Part shown: one piece after another, positions 28,284-36,048 of the stretch
Layout: each line of letters begins with the position of its first letter
Numbering within the stretch: the first letter of the stretch is position 1
Source: Streptococcus gordonii
Lineage (GTDB): Bacteria > Bacillota > Bacilli > Lactobacillales > Streptococcaceae
NCBI RefSeq assembly: GCF_001553855.1
Contig: NZ_LQWV01000037.1
Location: 698-64,697, forward strand
Length of the DNA stretch: 64,000 nt
Direction of reading: 5' to 3'
Position numbers and translations under genes: made by a program
Notes under the pieces: model-generated
The model's database searches: none
The model's input: only the letters and a program-made list of their open reading frames with translations
What the model was told of the DNA's origin: nothing

Positions 28284-28308
28284 AGAGCTGGTTAATCCAG
28301 CTTTTTTA
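28284..28308 (+). terminator. Terminator of the hprK operon
   Basis: Stem AGCTGG/CCAGCT extended by A-T/G-T pairs, loop TTAAT, then six T. Confidence 0.82.
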
Positions 28309-28371
28309 TTTTGTAGAATAACTTGACTCCAGGTCTCTAAAAGAATATGATAAAACTGGGGAGGTGGTCTG

Positions 28372-29172
28372 ATGAAATGCATCAAACTTTTAAGCCTTAT
28401 GTTTGCGATATTGTTTTTTACTGCATGTGCTAACCAAAGAAAAGTAGCAAAGCCATTAGATTCTTCTAACTCTGTTTCTAGTAAGAAGTTTTCAAGCAAT
28501 TCATCTACTTTTTACAGATCAAAAGAAACTTCTTCGGACAATGGTTCGTCTTCGAGTAGTGCTTCAGAATCGCAGGAGATGCCACAAGTTCAAAAAACAG
28601 AAGAAGGATCACTTCAGTTGAGACATAGGCTGGAAGTACCTATGCAGGTGCAAAGAGCATGGAATACTTGTGCTCCAACGACTGTCAGCATGATGTTAGC
28701 CTGTCGGGGAATCGATATATCGCAAGAACAATTGGCTGAGGAAATGGGCACAGATGCTCATTTTGGGACCCATAATGCCAATGCTATTCAGGTACTTAAT
28801 CAGCATTTATTTGGTTATCCAGAACCAACTGATGGACAGGCGGGCTATCGCTTGGAAACTGTGAGATCTAGCTCATCTAATTCAATTGATATGCGCCTCT
28901 TTAAAGAGCGACTCAAGAAGAACATTGATGCAGGCTATCCTCTATATTATACCTTTGATAATTCAAAGATGTATCCTGGACGTAGTGGGGAGCACAATGT
29001 TATCGGAATTGGATATGAATTAAACTCAGATGCTTCTGATATTATTGGAGTTTATTATATTGATCCATCTTATACTGTTCAAGATCCGGTTTATGGAGGG
29101 TTAAAGAAAGTGACCCCTCAAGAGCTTTTGACAGCTATGTTGACTTGCCAAGAGCCGAATTATGCATGGTAA
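28372..29172 (+). CDS. C39-like cysteine peptidase lipoprotein
   Basis: 266 residues. A lipoprotein signal with lipobox FTAC (Cys19), then a Ser-rich linker (about 20-85), then a papain-fold Peptidase_C39_2 domain. The putative catalytic Cys is in WNTCAPTTVSMML (about 102), His in GEHNVIGIGY and Asp in YIDPSY. Such surface C39-like proteins may trim peptides or sit inactive as binders; there is no ABC partner nearby, so it is not a bacteriocin exporter domain. Own transcription unit between two terminators. Confidence 0.87.
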   Translation: MKCIKLLSLMFAILFFTACANQRKVAKPLDSSNSVSSKKFSSNSSTFYRSKETSSDNGSSSSSASESQEMPQVQKTEEGSLQLRHRLEVPMQVQRAWNTCAPTTVSMMLACRGIDISQEQLAEEMGTDAHFGTHNANAIQVLNQHLFGYPEPTDGQAGYRLETVRSSSSNSIDMRLFKERLKKNIDAGYPLYYTFDNSKMYPGRSGEHNVIGIGYELNSDASDIIGVYYIDPSYTVQDPVYGGLKKVTPQELLTAMLTCQEPNYAW

Positions 29173-29178
29173 GAGAAA

Positions 29179-29206
29179 AGACCTGCTTCAAGTCAGAAGC
29201 AGGTCT
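29179..29206. terminator. Shared hairpin between convergent genes
   Basis: Perfect 11-bp stem AGACCTGCTTC/GAAGCAGGTCT with loop AAGTCA. The better T tract is on the minus strand (TTTTCTCTT), for the DUF3270 gene, but it probably stops both. Confidence 0.78.
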
Positions 29207-29215
29207 CTTGTTTGA

Positions 29216-29503
29216 TTAAAATTTCTTTTTTGAAATAAAACGATAGGTTTGCACTGTTGCAAAGCTTAAAGTCATAGCTAATGCCAGAGCAAAGAAAGTA
29301 TTCAGTTTGAAAGACAGAAACAGAAAACTAAAAATTGCTGTTAAAATACAAAACGCAGCAATATTAAAGAAGAAAAGCAACTCTTTTATTTTAGGTTCAA
29401 TATCTGATTCTGGAATATATTCTTGGTATAAAGGTAATTGTTCTTCAGGAAGTTCCTGATAGACATAATCCTCTTGATAATTTTTATAATCTCTAAGTGC
29501 CAT
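29216..29503 (-). CDS. DUF3270 membrane protein
   Basis: 95 residues, a streptococcal family of unknown function. An acidic, Tyr-rich N-terminus (YQEDYVYQELPEEQLPLYQEY, about 9-29) is followed by two closely spaced membrane helices (about 43-62 and 64-82) and a basic end SKKKF. GGGGAGAG lies 4 bases before the ATG. Confidence 0.82.
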   Translation of the reverse strand: MALRDYKNYQEDYVYQELPEEQLPLYQEYIPESDIEPKIKELLFFFNIAAFCILTAIFSFLFLSFKLNTFFALALAMTLSFATVQTYRFISKKKF

Positions 29504-29684
29504 TTTTCTCTCCCCTACTAGTACTATAACATTGTATCATGATTTATTGAGTCAATTATTACATTTTTGTTACAGAAAGAATAAAAATAGTTTTCAATAT
29601 AAAAATAAAGTATCGAAAATTTAAGGGAAATAAAAGTAAAAGAAAGAATTTAAAAAGAAAACTGGTTCATTTCTAAAAGTGTGT

Positions 29685-29690
29685 TATAAT
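29685..29690 (+). promoter_or_regulatory. -10 box directly upstream of the first U32 gene
   Basis: TATAAT with only 7 bases to the ATG at 29698 and no Shine-Dalgarno between, implying a leaderless transcript. The -35 region is weak. Confidence 0.6.
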
Positions 29691-29697
29691 TAACTTT

Positions 29698-30627
29698 ATG
29701 GAAAAGATAATTATTACAGCGACAGCTGAAAGTATTGAGCAAGTGAAGGAACTGCTGGAAGCAGGAGTTGATCGGATTTATGTTGGAGAGAAAAACTATG
29801 GTCTTCGTCTTCCCCATACTTTTTCTTATGAAGAACTACGAGAAATTGCTAATTTAGTTCATGAGGCGGGCAAAGAAATCGTCGTAGCAGTCAATGCTCT
29901 CATGCACCAGGAAATGATGGACAAGATCAAGCCGTTTCTTGATTTTCTAGCAGAAATTCAGACGGATTATATTACTGTTGGAGATGCGGGAGTTTTTTAC
30001 GTTGTTAACCGCGATCACTATCCCTTTAAGACAATTTATGATGCTTCGACCATGGTTACCAGCAGTCGTCAGATAAATTTTTGGGGACAAAAAGCTGGTG
30101 CATCAGAAGCAGTTTTAGCTAGAGAAGTTCCCTCAGCTGAACTTTTTGCCATGCAGGATATTTTAGAGATTCCTGCAGAAGTCTTGGTCTATGGGGCTAG
30201 TGTTATTCATCACTCCAAACGCCCTCTACTTCAAAACTATTATAATTTCACTCATATTGATGACGAGAAAACTCGGGAGCGAGATTTGTTCTTAGCTGAG
30301 CCGGGAGATCCAAGCAGTCATTATTCCATTTTTGAAGACAACCACGGAACACATATATTTGCAAATAACGACTTAGATTTGATGACAAAATTAACCGAGT
30401 TAGTGGATCATGGATTTACTCATTGGAAATTAGAAGGAATCTATACTCCAGGTCATAATTTTGTAGAAATCGCTAAGTTGTTCATTCAAGCTCGAGATTT
30501 AATTTTGGCTGGTAAATTCACTCATGATCAGGCTTTTCTTTTGGATGAAGCTGTTCATCGTTTTCATCCTAAAAATCGTTTCTTGGATACTGGTTTTTAT
30601 GAATATGATCCAGATATGGTCAAATAA
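29698..30627 (+). CDS. U32 family protein, TrhP1/YrrN-like
   Basis: 309 residues. Peptidase U32 fold, now known as tRNA hydroxylation proteins (TrhP: 5-hydroxyuridine at position 34) rather than proteases. Core motifs GVDRIYVGEKNYGLR and VAVNALMHQEMMD match the partner gene, but this protein contains no cysteine at all; where the partner has HGAMCISYSGRC it reads YGASVIHHSKRP. It is probably the structural partner of the Cys-bearing U32 protein at 30825. The ATG has no ribosome-binding site. Confidence 0.88.
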   Translation: MEKIIITATAESIEQVKELLEAGVDRIYVGEKNYGLRLPHTFSYEELREIANLVHEAGKEIVVAVNALMHQEMMDKIKPFLDFLAEIQTDYITVGDAGVFYVVNRDHYPFKTIYDASTMVTSSRQINFWGQKAGASEAVLAREVPSAELFAMQDILEIPAEVLVYGASVIHHSKRPLLQNYYNFTHIDDEKTRERDLFLAEPGDPSSHYSIFEDNHGTHIFANNDLDLMTKLTELVDHGFTHWKLEGIYTPGHNFVEIAKLFIQARDLILAGKFTHDQAFLLDEAVHRFHPKNRFLDTGFYEYDPDMVK

Positions 30628-30642
30628 TTATAGCTAACAAAG

Positions 30643-30668
30643 AAAGCAAGAAATTTTCTTGCTTTTTT
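30643..30668 (+). terminator. Terminator after the first U32 gene
   Basis: 10-bp stem AAAGCAAGAA/TTCTTGCTTT with a 3-base loop, then a T run. Confidence 0.78.
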
Positions 30669-30824
30669 CTGTTGCAAAGATGTAAAATCACAATTTATTT
30701 AATTCAGAATAAATTAGAATTGTGAAAACATTTGCCACATCTTGATTTTCCAAGTTTTTTGCTATAAAATAGAAAGGATTAAAAATTAGGGATTATCGAT
30801 CTTATCTTGCAAATAGGAGAAATG

Positions 30825-32111
30825 ATGACAAAAACATTGAAACGGCCAGAGGTCTTGGCACCTGCTGGTACTTTAGAGAAGTTAAAAGTAGCTGTTCGTT
30901 ATGGAGCAGATGCAGTATTTATTGGTGGTCAGGCCTACGGACTTCGTAGCCGAGCTGGGAACTTTACTTACGAACAAATGGAAGAAGGAGTCCAGTTTGC
31001 AGCAAAATATGGTGCAAAAGTATATGTTGCTGCTAATATGGTGATGCACGAAGGTAATGAAATTGGTGCTGGAGAATTCTTCCGTAAACTACGCGATATT
31101 GGTATTGCTGCAGTAATTGTATCTGACCCAGCTCTGATTGCTATTGCAGCATCAGAAGCACCAGGACTAGAAATCCATTTGTCTACTCAAGCTAGTGCTA
31201 CCAACTACGAAACCCTAGAATTTTGGAAAGAGCTAGGGTTGACACGTGTGGTTTTGGCCCGAGAAGTGTCTATGGAAGAATTGGCAGAGATTCGCAAAAG
31301 AACTGATGTTGAGATTGAAGCCTTCGTCCACGGAGCAATGTGTATTTCCTACTCAGGACGCTGTACACTTTCTAACCACATGAGTATGCGTGATGCCAAC
31401 CGTGGTGGGTGCTCGCAGTCTTGTCGTTGGAAATACGACCTTTACGATATGCCTTTTGGCCAAGAAAGAAAGAGCTTGAAGGGTGAAATCCCAGAAGAAT
31501 TTTCTATGTCTGCGGTAGATATGTCCATGATTGATCACATACCTGATATGATTGAAAATGGTGTGGACAGCCTGAAAATCGAAGGTCGAATGAAGTCCAT
31601 ACACTATGTATCCACAGTATCGAACTGTTACAAGGCTGCTGTTGATGCCTATTTGGAAAGTCCTGAGAAATTTGAAGCGATTAAACAGGACTTGATTGAT
31701 GAAATGTGGAAAGTGGCTCAGCGCGAATTGGCAACAGGATTCTACTACAGTACTCCGACAGAAAACGAACAGCTGTTCGGAGCTCGTCGAAAAATTCCTG
31801 AATACAAGTTTGTGGCTGAAGTTGTAGACTATGATGCTGAAAAACAGATCGCGACTATTCGTCAGAGAAATGTTATTCATGAAGGAGATCAGGTTGAATT
31901 CTATGGTCCTGGCTTCCGTCATTTTGAGACAGTCATTACAGATTTGCATGATGCACAAGGCAATAAAATTGATCGAGCGCCAAATCCTATGGAACTCTTA
32001 ACGATTTCTATGCCGACACCTGTCTGCCCAGGTGACATGGTGCGTAGCAGAAAAGAAGGCCTTATCAATCTATATAAGGAAGATGGTACTAGCGTAACTG
32101 TCCGAGCCTAG
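30825..32111 (+). CDS. U32 family tRNA hydroxylation protein, TrhP2/YrrO-like
   Basis: 428 residues from the ATG at 30825, chosen over 30822 and 30807 by spacing to AGGAGA (30815-30820). The catalytic U32 subunit: Cys173 and Cys180 (CISYSGRC) and Cys196 and Cys200 (GGCSQSCRWKY) form the conserved four-Cys set, with a C-terminal beta-barrel (from about 325). TrhP proteins make ho5U34 in tRNAs using prephenate-derived chemistry. It is separated from its Cys-less partner by a terminator, so the two are transcribed separately. Confidence 0.93.
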   Translation: MTKTLKRPEVLAPAGTLEKLKVAVRYGADAVFIGGQAYGLRSRAGNFTYEQMEEGVQFAAKYGAKVYVAANMVMHEGNEIGAGEFFRKLRDIGIAAVIVSDPALIAIAASEAPGLEIHLSTQASATNYETLEFWKELGLTRVVLAREVSMEELAEIRKRTDVEIEAFVHGAMCISYSGRCTLSNHMSMRDANRGGCSQSCRWKYDLYDMPFGQERKSLKGEIPEEFSMSAVDMSMIDHIPDMIENGVDSLKIEGRMKSIHYVSTVSNCYKAAVDAYLESPEKFEAIKQDLIDEMWKVAQRELATGFYYSTPTENEQLFGARRKIPEYKFVAEVVDYDAEKQIATIRQRNVIHEGDQVEFYGPGFRHFETVITDLHDAQGNKIDRAPNPMELLTISMPTPVCPGDMVRSRKEGLINLYKEDGTSVTVRA

Positions 32112-32120
32112 ATATAAAAT

Positions 32121-32148
32121 AAATCCCAGTTTGTAAAAACTGGGATTT
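32121..32148. terminator. Bidirectional terminator
   Basis: Perfect 12-bp stem AAATCCCAGTTT/AAACTGGGATTT, loop GTAA; its right end covers the stop codon of the minus-strand gene. Confidence 0.82.
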
Positions 32149-32470
32149 ACTTTTTCTTTGGATTAGCTTTCTGTGCTACTCGAACTGTCTGAGGAACCAG
32201 ACGTACACGTTGAATATCAGGAATCCGAATAATAGTTGACATGCTCTTATTGAAATTCTTAACAATCAACTGCTGGCGTTCTTGGTCATACTTAACAATA
32301 TCGCCAGTAAAGCTTTTATTTTGAAAAATAACATGAATTCCGGATTTTTTCTTTAAGGCTAGCTCAATCGCGGATAAAATAGCAGTATTATTCTCACCGA
32401 TCTGTTCGGTTTTTTTATCGTTTATAAACTCATTAGCTTTCTCAGTCAGCATTCTTAGAAATTTTTTCAT
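32147..32470 (-). CDS. Conserved streptococcal protein of unknown function
   Basis: 107 residues from the ATG at 32470, with GGAGA 8 bases upstream; longer starts lack one. Not recognised beyond being a streptococcal family. The N-terminal third is helical (MKKFLRMLTEKANEFIN). The rest (about 45-90) alternates hydrophobic and charged residues (IHVIFQNKSFTGDIVKYD, RQQLIVKNF) like a small beta-barrel, reminiscent of Sm/YlxR-like RNA-binding barrels, and ends in a Lys-rich tail. No signal peptide. The barrel idea is inference. Confidence 0.72.
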   Translation of the reverse strand: MKKFLRMLTEKANEFINDKKTEQIGENNTAILSAIELALKKKSGIHVIFQNKSFTGDIVKYDQERQQLIVKNFNKSMSTIIRIPDIQRVRLVPQTVRVAQKANPKKK

Positions 32471-32624
32471 AGCTAAAATCTCCATAACTTGATACAATAT
32501 CATTATATAACATTTTCTCGTAAAATTCTAAATTTTTACGAATGAATTAAATGAAAGATGGACAATTGTTAAACAGCTGAGGCTGTTTTAGCATATCTGC
32601 TTTTGAATTCACCAAGGAGGTACT

Positions 32625-32837
32625 ATGTCAGAATTTACATTTGAGATTGAAGAAAAACTTCTAGTCTTATCAGAAAACGATAAAGGTTGGACCAAAGAGC
32701 TTAACCGAGTTAGCTTCAATGGAGCGCCAGCTAAATATGATATTCGAACTTGGAGTCCGGATCACAGTAAAATGGGCAAGGGAATTACTCTTTCTAATGA
32801 AGAATTTCAGGTTCTACTTGATGCATTTAAAAACTGA
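32625..32837 (+). CDS. YdbC/PC4-like nucleic-acid-binding protein
   Basis: 70 residues. It matches the bacterial YdbC family, structurally related to the eukaryotic coactivator PC4, which binds single-stranded DNA as a dimer: KGWTKELNRVSFNGAPAKYDIRTWSPD and GKGITLSNEEF (read in parts) are the family blocks. Small, cytosolic; role in bacteria not settled. AAGGAGG lies 6 bases before the ATG. Confidence 0.87.
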   Translation: MSEFTFEIEEKLLVLSENDKGWTKELNRVSFNGAPAKYDIRTWSPDHSKMGKGITLSNEEFQVLLDAFKN

Positions 32838-32849
32838 TAGAAAAGTCTA

Positions 32850-33404
32850 TCAGTTTTTTTGTTTATCAGCAAAGTAAGGATGAAATCCGAGACTTTTTAA
32901 TACTGGCAAGCTGATAATAGCTATCAGGAGCATTTTTAAAAGATCCGGTAGAATGAATGGGGTAACGCCAACAGCGATAGCCTTTGAAAAATCAAGATTC
33001 CCTAAGATATTCAAACCTATAATTCCACCGATAAAAAGGATGGTATCTCCCAACATATTTGCTAGTAAAATAGTCAAGAATGAACTGTTTTTATGAGTTA
33101 AGTTAGAAGTAATGAAGGCAAAGAGAGGAGCAGACAAAAGGTAACCAGCAGTTGGATTTAGGAATGATTGGAATCCGCCATGACCGCCTGCAAAAACTGG
33201 GAGACCGATAGCACCAAGTAGTAAATAAAGTAGCGTAGCTGAAACCGCTTCTCTGGGTTTAAAAATAGTTGCAATCAAACCGAAAGCAAAGGTTTGGAGA
33301 GTAATAGGAACAGCACCAATAGCAAAGCTAAATTGTGATAAAACCGCTAAAATAGCAGCCCCAATGGCTGGGAGTACAAGTAAGAAAACTTTATTTCGAT
33401 TCAT
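32850..33404 (-). CDS. bioY: Biotin transporter BioY
   Basis: 184 residues, six predicted membrane helices. BioY is the substrate-binding S component of the ECF biotin transporter. Recognised by VPITLQTFAFGL, LLYLLLGAIGLPVFAGG and the NPTAGYLL block that lines the biotin pocket. No other bio genes are near, so the cell probably imports rather than makes biotin (inference). AGAGG precedes the ATG. A BirA-type operator overlies the promoter. Confidence 0.93.
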   Translation of the reverse strand: MNRNKVFLLVLPAIGAAILAVLSQFSFAIGAVPITLQTFAFGLIATIFKPREAVSATLLYLLLGAIGLPVFAGGHGGFQSFLNPTAGYLLSAPLFAFITSNLTHKNSSFLTILLANMLGDTILFIGGIIGLNILGNLDFSKAIAVGVTPFILPDLLKMLLIAIISLPVLKSLGFHPYFADKQKN

Positions 33405-33405
33405 A

Positions 33406-33466
33406 ATAGTAAACCTCTTTTGTTTTATATGGTAACTATTTTAAAATCTCTAGTGATAAAAGTCAA
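33406..33466 (-). promoter_or_regulatory. bioY promoter with BirA-type operator
   Basis: Minus strand -35 TTGACT (33461-33466) and -10 TAAAAT (33438-33443), spacing 17. Half-sites ATAGTAAACC (33406-33415) and TGGTAACTAT (33430-33439) are separated by 14 bases, the spacing of biotin-protein-ligase (BirA) operators, and match as an inverted repeat at 7 of 10 positions. Confidence 0.65.
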
Positions 33467-33496
33467 GTATTTTTTATCGACTCTGACTATTTCGTA

Positions 33497-33604
33497 TTAT
33501 TTTTTCCCTTTACTTCTGAAATATAAGAAAATAAATGCTATTAAGCCAAAGATGTTAAAGAAGACAATACCGAATGTTGCAAGAATTTTATTTGTTTTAC
33601 TCAT
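33497..33604 (-). CDS. Small single-pass membrane protein (35 residues)
   Basis: Translates to MSKTNKILATFGIVFFN, then IFGLIAFIFLYFRSKGKK. The ATG at 33604 is preceded 7 bases upstream by a perfect GAGGAGG, far better than chance. A basic N-terminus, one hydrophobic helix (about 9-29) and a Lys/Arg-rich end give a typical small membrane protein. Function unknown. It lies upstream of bioY on the same strand but bioY has its own promoter between them. A longer open frame on the opposite strand is its shadow. Confidence 0.72.
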   Translation of the reverse strand: MSKTNKILATFGIVFFNIFGLIAFIFLYFRSKGKK

Positions 33605-33684
33605 CAAATCCTCCTCATATATACGTGTTTCTATAGCATAGCAAATTAATATCCAAAAGAAAAGTAGGAATTGGAAGAAAAGAT

Positions 33685-33701
33685 ATAGTTATAAACTATA
33701 T
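33685..33701 (+). promoter_or_regulatory. MET-box (MtaR/MetR activator site)
   Basis: TATAGTTATAAACTATA, a near-perfect palindrome matching the streptococcal methionine-regulon MET-box (TATAGTTTnAAACTATA) except at the centre. It lies 43 bases upstream of the -35 box, as expected for a LysR-type activator. Confidence 0.8.
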
Positions 33702-33743
33702 AATAATCAATAAAATAAGATTAGCTCAAAACCCTTTAAAAAC

Positions 33744-33772
33744 TTGAGATAAGCTGGTCATGTTGATATAAT
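33744..33772 (+). promoter_or_regulatory. Promoter of the methionine synthase-like gene
   Basis: -35 TTGAGA (33744-33749), -10 TATAAT (33767-33772), spacing 17; leader of about 57 bases to the ATG. Confidence 0.75.
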
Positions 33773-33835
33773 GAACCATAACCAAATTTCCATTTGATTT
33801 TTATAACATTTTTATAGTAGAAAAAGAGAGTTGAG

Positions 33836-34975
33836 ATGACAGTTAATCATGGACCATTTCGAGTAGATCACGTTGGCTCTTTCCTTCGTCCTAAGGAATT
33901 GGTAGAAGCAAGGGAAGCCTTTGCTGAGGGGACTATTAGCCAAGAAGAGTTGACTGCAGTGGAAGACCAAGCTATTCGAGCTTTAGTTTCTAAAGAAATT
34001 AAAGCTGGATTGAAGAATGTAACAGACGGAGAATTTCGTCGGGCTTATTGGCATTTGGACTTCTTCTGGGGGTTTCAAGGAATTGAGCATGTCCAAGCCG
34101 CTGAAGGCTATCATTTTCATGGGGAGACAACCAAGGCGGATTTGGCCCTCATTGCTGGTAAGATTACCGGATTCCACCATCCCTTTGTGGAACATTTTAA
34201 GTTTCTAAGAGATTTAGTGGCTGATCAAGATGGAGTTGAAGCAAAGTATACCATTCCGGCCCCTGCCCAATTTTATTTTGAATTAATACGAGATGCTGAG
34301 CATGTGGACAAGCTCAATCAAGTTTATCCTGACTTCAACCAATTAAGGGAAGATATAAAACAAGCTTATTTACAAGTTGTTCAAGATTTATACGACGCTG
34401 GCCTTAGAACCCTGCAAGTGGATGACTGTACTTGGGGCGTCTTGGTAGATGACAATTTTTTGACAGCCTGGGGTGCTCTTCAAGGAAAGAGCAAAGACCA
34501 AGTTCGTGCTGAATTAGCGGAGCTCTTCTTAAACTTCAACAATGATCTTTATCAAAATGTTCCTTCTGGCTTAACTGTTAATACCCATGTCTGCCGTGGT
34601 AACTACCATTCTACCTGGGCTTCTTCGGGTGGCTACGGTCCGATTGCAGATGAATTATTTGAAAAAGAAAAGGTGAATGCTTATTTCCTTGAATTTGATA
34701 CTGAGCGAGCTGGTGGATTTGAACCCTTGGCTAAAGTAACACCAGGAAAAAAAGTAGTCTTGGGACTTTTGACTTCAAAAAGTGGTGATTTAGAGAACAA
34801 AGAAGAAGTTATTGCTCGGATTAAGGAAGCTAGTCAGTATGTACCGCTAGAAAATCTTTACCTTTCAACCCAGTGTGGCTTTGCTTCTACGGAAGAAGGA
34901 AACATCCTAACAGAAGAGAGTCAGTGGGAAAAAATTGCTTTGATTTCAGATATTGTAAAAGAAGTCTGGGGATAA
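33836..34975 (+). CDS. Cobalamin-independent methionine synthase-like protein (YxjG/YxjH family)
   Basis: 379 residues, only the C-terminal catalytic domain of MetE. RVDHVGSFLRP opens the TIM barrel; zinc ligands are plausible in NTHVCRGN (His, Cys) and STQCGF (Cys). MetE-type enzymes move a methyl group to homocysteine. This short form lacks the folate-binding half, so its methyl donor is uncertain. The MET-box upstream places it in the methionine regulon, supporting a role in methionine supply or recycling. GAGAGTTGAG precedes the ATG. A cyclase gene follows after 20 bases. Confidence 0.9.
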   Translation: MTVNHGPFRVDHVGSFLRPKELVEAREAFAEGTISQEELTAVEDQAIRALVSKEIKAGLKNVTDGEFRRAYWHLDFFWGFQGIEHVQAAEGYHFHGETTKADLALIAGKITGFHHPFVEHFKFLRDLVADQDGVEAKYTIPAPAQFYFELIRDAEHVDKLNQVYPDFNQLREDIKQAYLQVVQDLYDAGLRTLQVDDCTWGVLVDDNFLTAWGALQGKSKDQVRAELAELFLNFNNDLYQNVPSGLTVNTHVCRGNYHSTWASSGGYGPIADELFEKEKVNAYFLEFDTERAGGFEPLAKVTPGKKVVLGLLTSKSGDLENKEEVIARIKEASQYVPLENLYLSTQCGFASTEEGNILTEESQWEKIALISDIVKEVWG

Positions 34976-34995
34976 TAGAATCGGAGGAAAAACAT

Positions 34996-35727
34996 ATGGC
35001 AGATTTGCTTGAAATATACCAAGAATTAAAAAATAAAAAATGGGTTAATCTTTCTCATCAAATTAAGGAAGATAGTCCGCACTTTCCAGCTTTACCATCC
35101 TTGGAGAAGAAAGATATTTTTACTTTAAAAGATGGTTTCCATGTGCAGCAGTTTTCTGTAGTTGGTCAGTATGGTACTCATATTGATGCTCCTATTCATT
35201 TTGTAGAGGGCGGCCGTTGGTTGGAAGAAATTGACTTAAAAGATCTCCTTCTTCCTTTGTTCGTCATTGATAAATCAAAAGAAGTAGAGGAGAATCCAGA
35301 CTTCATTTTGACCAAACAAGATATTTTGGACTTTGAAGCTGAGCATGGGAAGATTCCTGAAGGAAGTTTCGTAGCTTTTCGGTCAGACTGGTCCAAGCGT
35401 TGGCCTAGTCAAGACGCCATGAGAAACTTAGATGATCAAGGAATCCAGCATACACCTGGCTGGGGACGAGATGCTTTGGAATTTCTGATTCATGAGCGCG
35501 GTGTTACTGCAGTAGGTCATGAAACGTTTGATACTGATGCAGGCCTTCCTACAGCTGAGCATGGCTTGGTTAATGAATATTATCTCTTGGCTGAGGATAT
35601 CTACCAAGTTGAGGTATTGTCTAACTTGGACCAATTACCTGCTAAGGGTGCCTTAATTTCTATCAGTTTCCCTAACTGGCATCAAGCTAGTGGTTCGCCA
35701 GTACGAGCTTTAGCCATTTTACCATAA
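34996..35727 (+). CDS. Cyclase family protein (kynurenine formamidase-like)
   Basis: 243 residues from the ATG at 34996, with GGAGG 8 to 10 bases upstream. The metal motif GTHIDAPIHF (from HxGTHxDxPxH) is intact apart from Tyr in place of the first His, and GHETFDTDAG is the second conserved block. The family hydrolyses cyclic imides or formylkynurenine-type amides with zinc or manganese. No tryptophan-degradation genes are near, and co-transcription with a MET-box gene suggests a sulfur or one-carbon side reaction (inference). Confidence 0.87.
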   Translation: MADLLEIYQELKNKKWVNLSHQIKEDSPHFPALPSLEKKDIFTLKDGFHVQQFSVVGQYGTHIDAPIHFVEGGRWLEEIDLKDLLLPLFVIDKSKEVEENPDFILTKQDILDFEAEHGKIPEGSFVAFRSDWSKRWPSQDAMRNLDDQGIQHTPGWGRDALEFLIHERGVTAVGHETFDTDAGLPTAEHGLVNEYYLLAEDIYQVEVLSNLDQLPAKGALISISFPNWHQASGSPVRALAILP

Positions 35728-35734
35728 GAAAAAA

Positions 35735-35766
35735 GAGTCTAAAGTTTTACTTCAGGCTCCTTTTTT
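35735..35766 (+). terminator. Weak terminator after the cyclase gene
   Basis: Imperfect stem GAGTCTAAAG/CTTCAGGCTC with one mismatch and one wobble, then six T. Confidence 0.55.
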
Positions 35767-36017
35767 ACAAAACTTTAGAAATTTTTGAGATTTTCTTGAT
35801 GAAATCTTGATAAATAGACTGTAAAATGAGTAATATAGGATTAACAAGTTAATACAAGCCTACACTCTCTTTTAGTAACTAAAATTGACGATGAGAAGGT
35901 AAAAATTTTTGAAGAATCCTTATAGAATCTTACAAAAATGTAAGATTCAAAAGAAAAATGAAAGATTAGATTATGGAATACTTATATACTTTATAATAAA
36001 ATAAGGACACAAGTCAA
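35767..36017. other. Gene-free stretch with an unassigned hairpin
   Basis: No open frame with a start and ribosome-binding site was found. The one clear structure is at 35925-35948: arms GAATCTTACA and TGTAAGATTC with loop AAAA, with no T tract on either strand. A partial direct repeat GAATCCTTA lies just upstream. Confidence 0.6.
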
Positions 36018-36042
36018 AAAAGGCTTGTAAAACAAACCTTTT
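36018..36042 (-). terminator. Terminator of gor
   Basis: Minus strand: stem AAAAGGTTTGT/ACAAGCCTTTT with one mismatch and loop TTT, then a T-rich tract. Confidence 0.7.
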
Positions 36043-36048
36043 CTCTTC

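Noticed and set aside
32520..32545. Competence Cin-box-like TACGAATG
   Set aside because: Differs from TACGAATA and has no well-placed T-rich element; position relative to the YdbC gene does not fit.
33420..33641. 73-codon open frame on the plus strand
   Set aside because: No ribosome-binding site and random-looking protein; it is the shadow of the minus-strand 35-residue gene.
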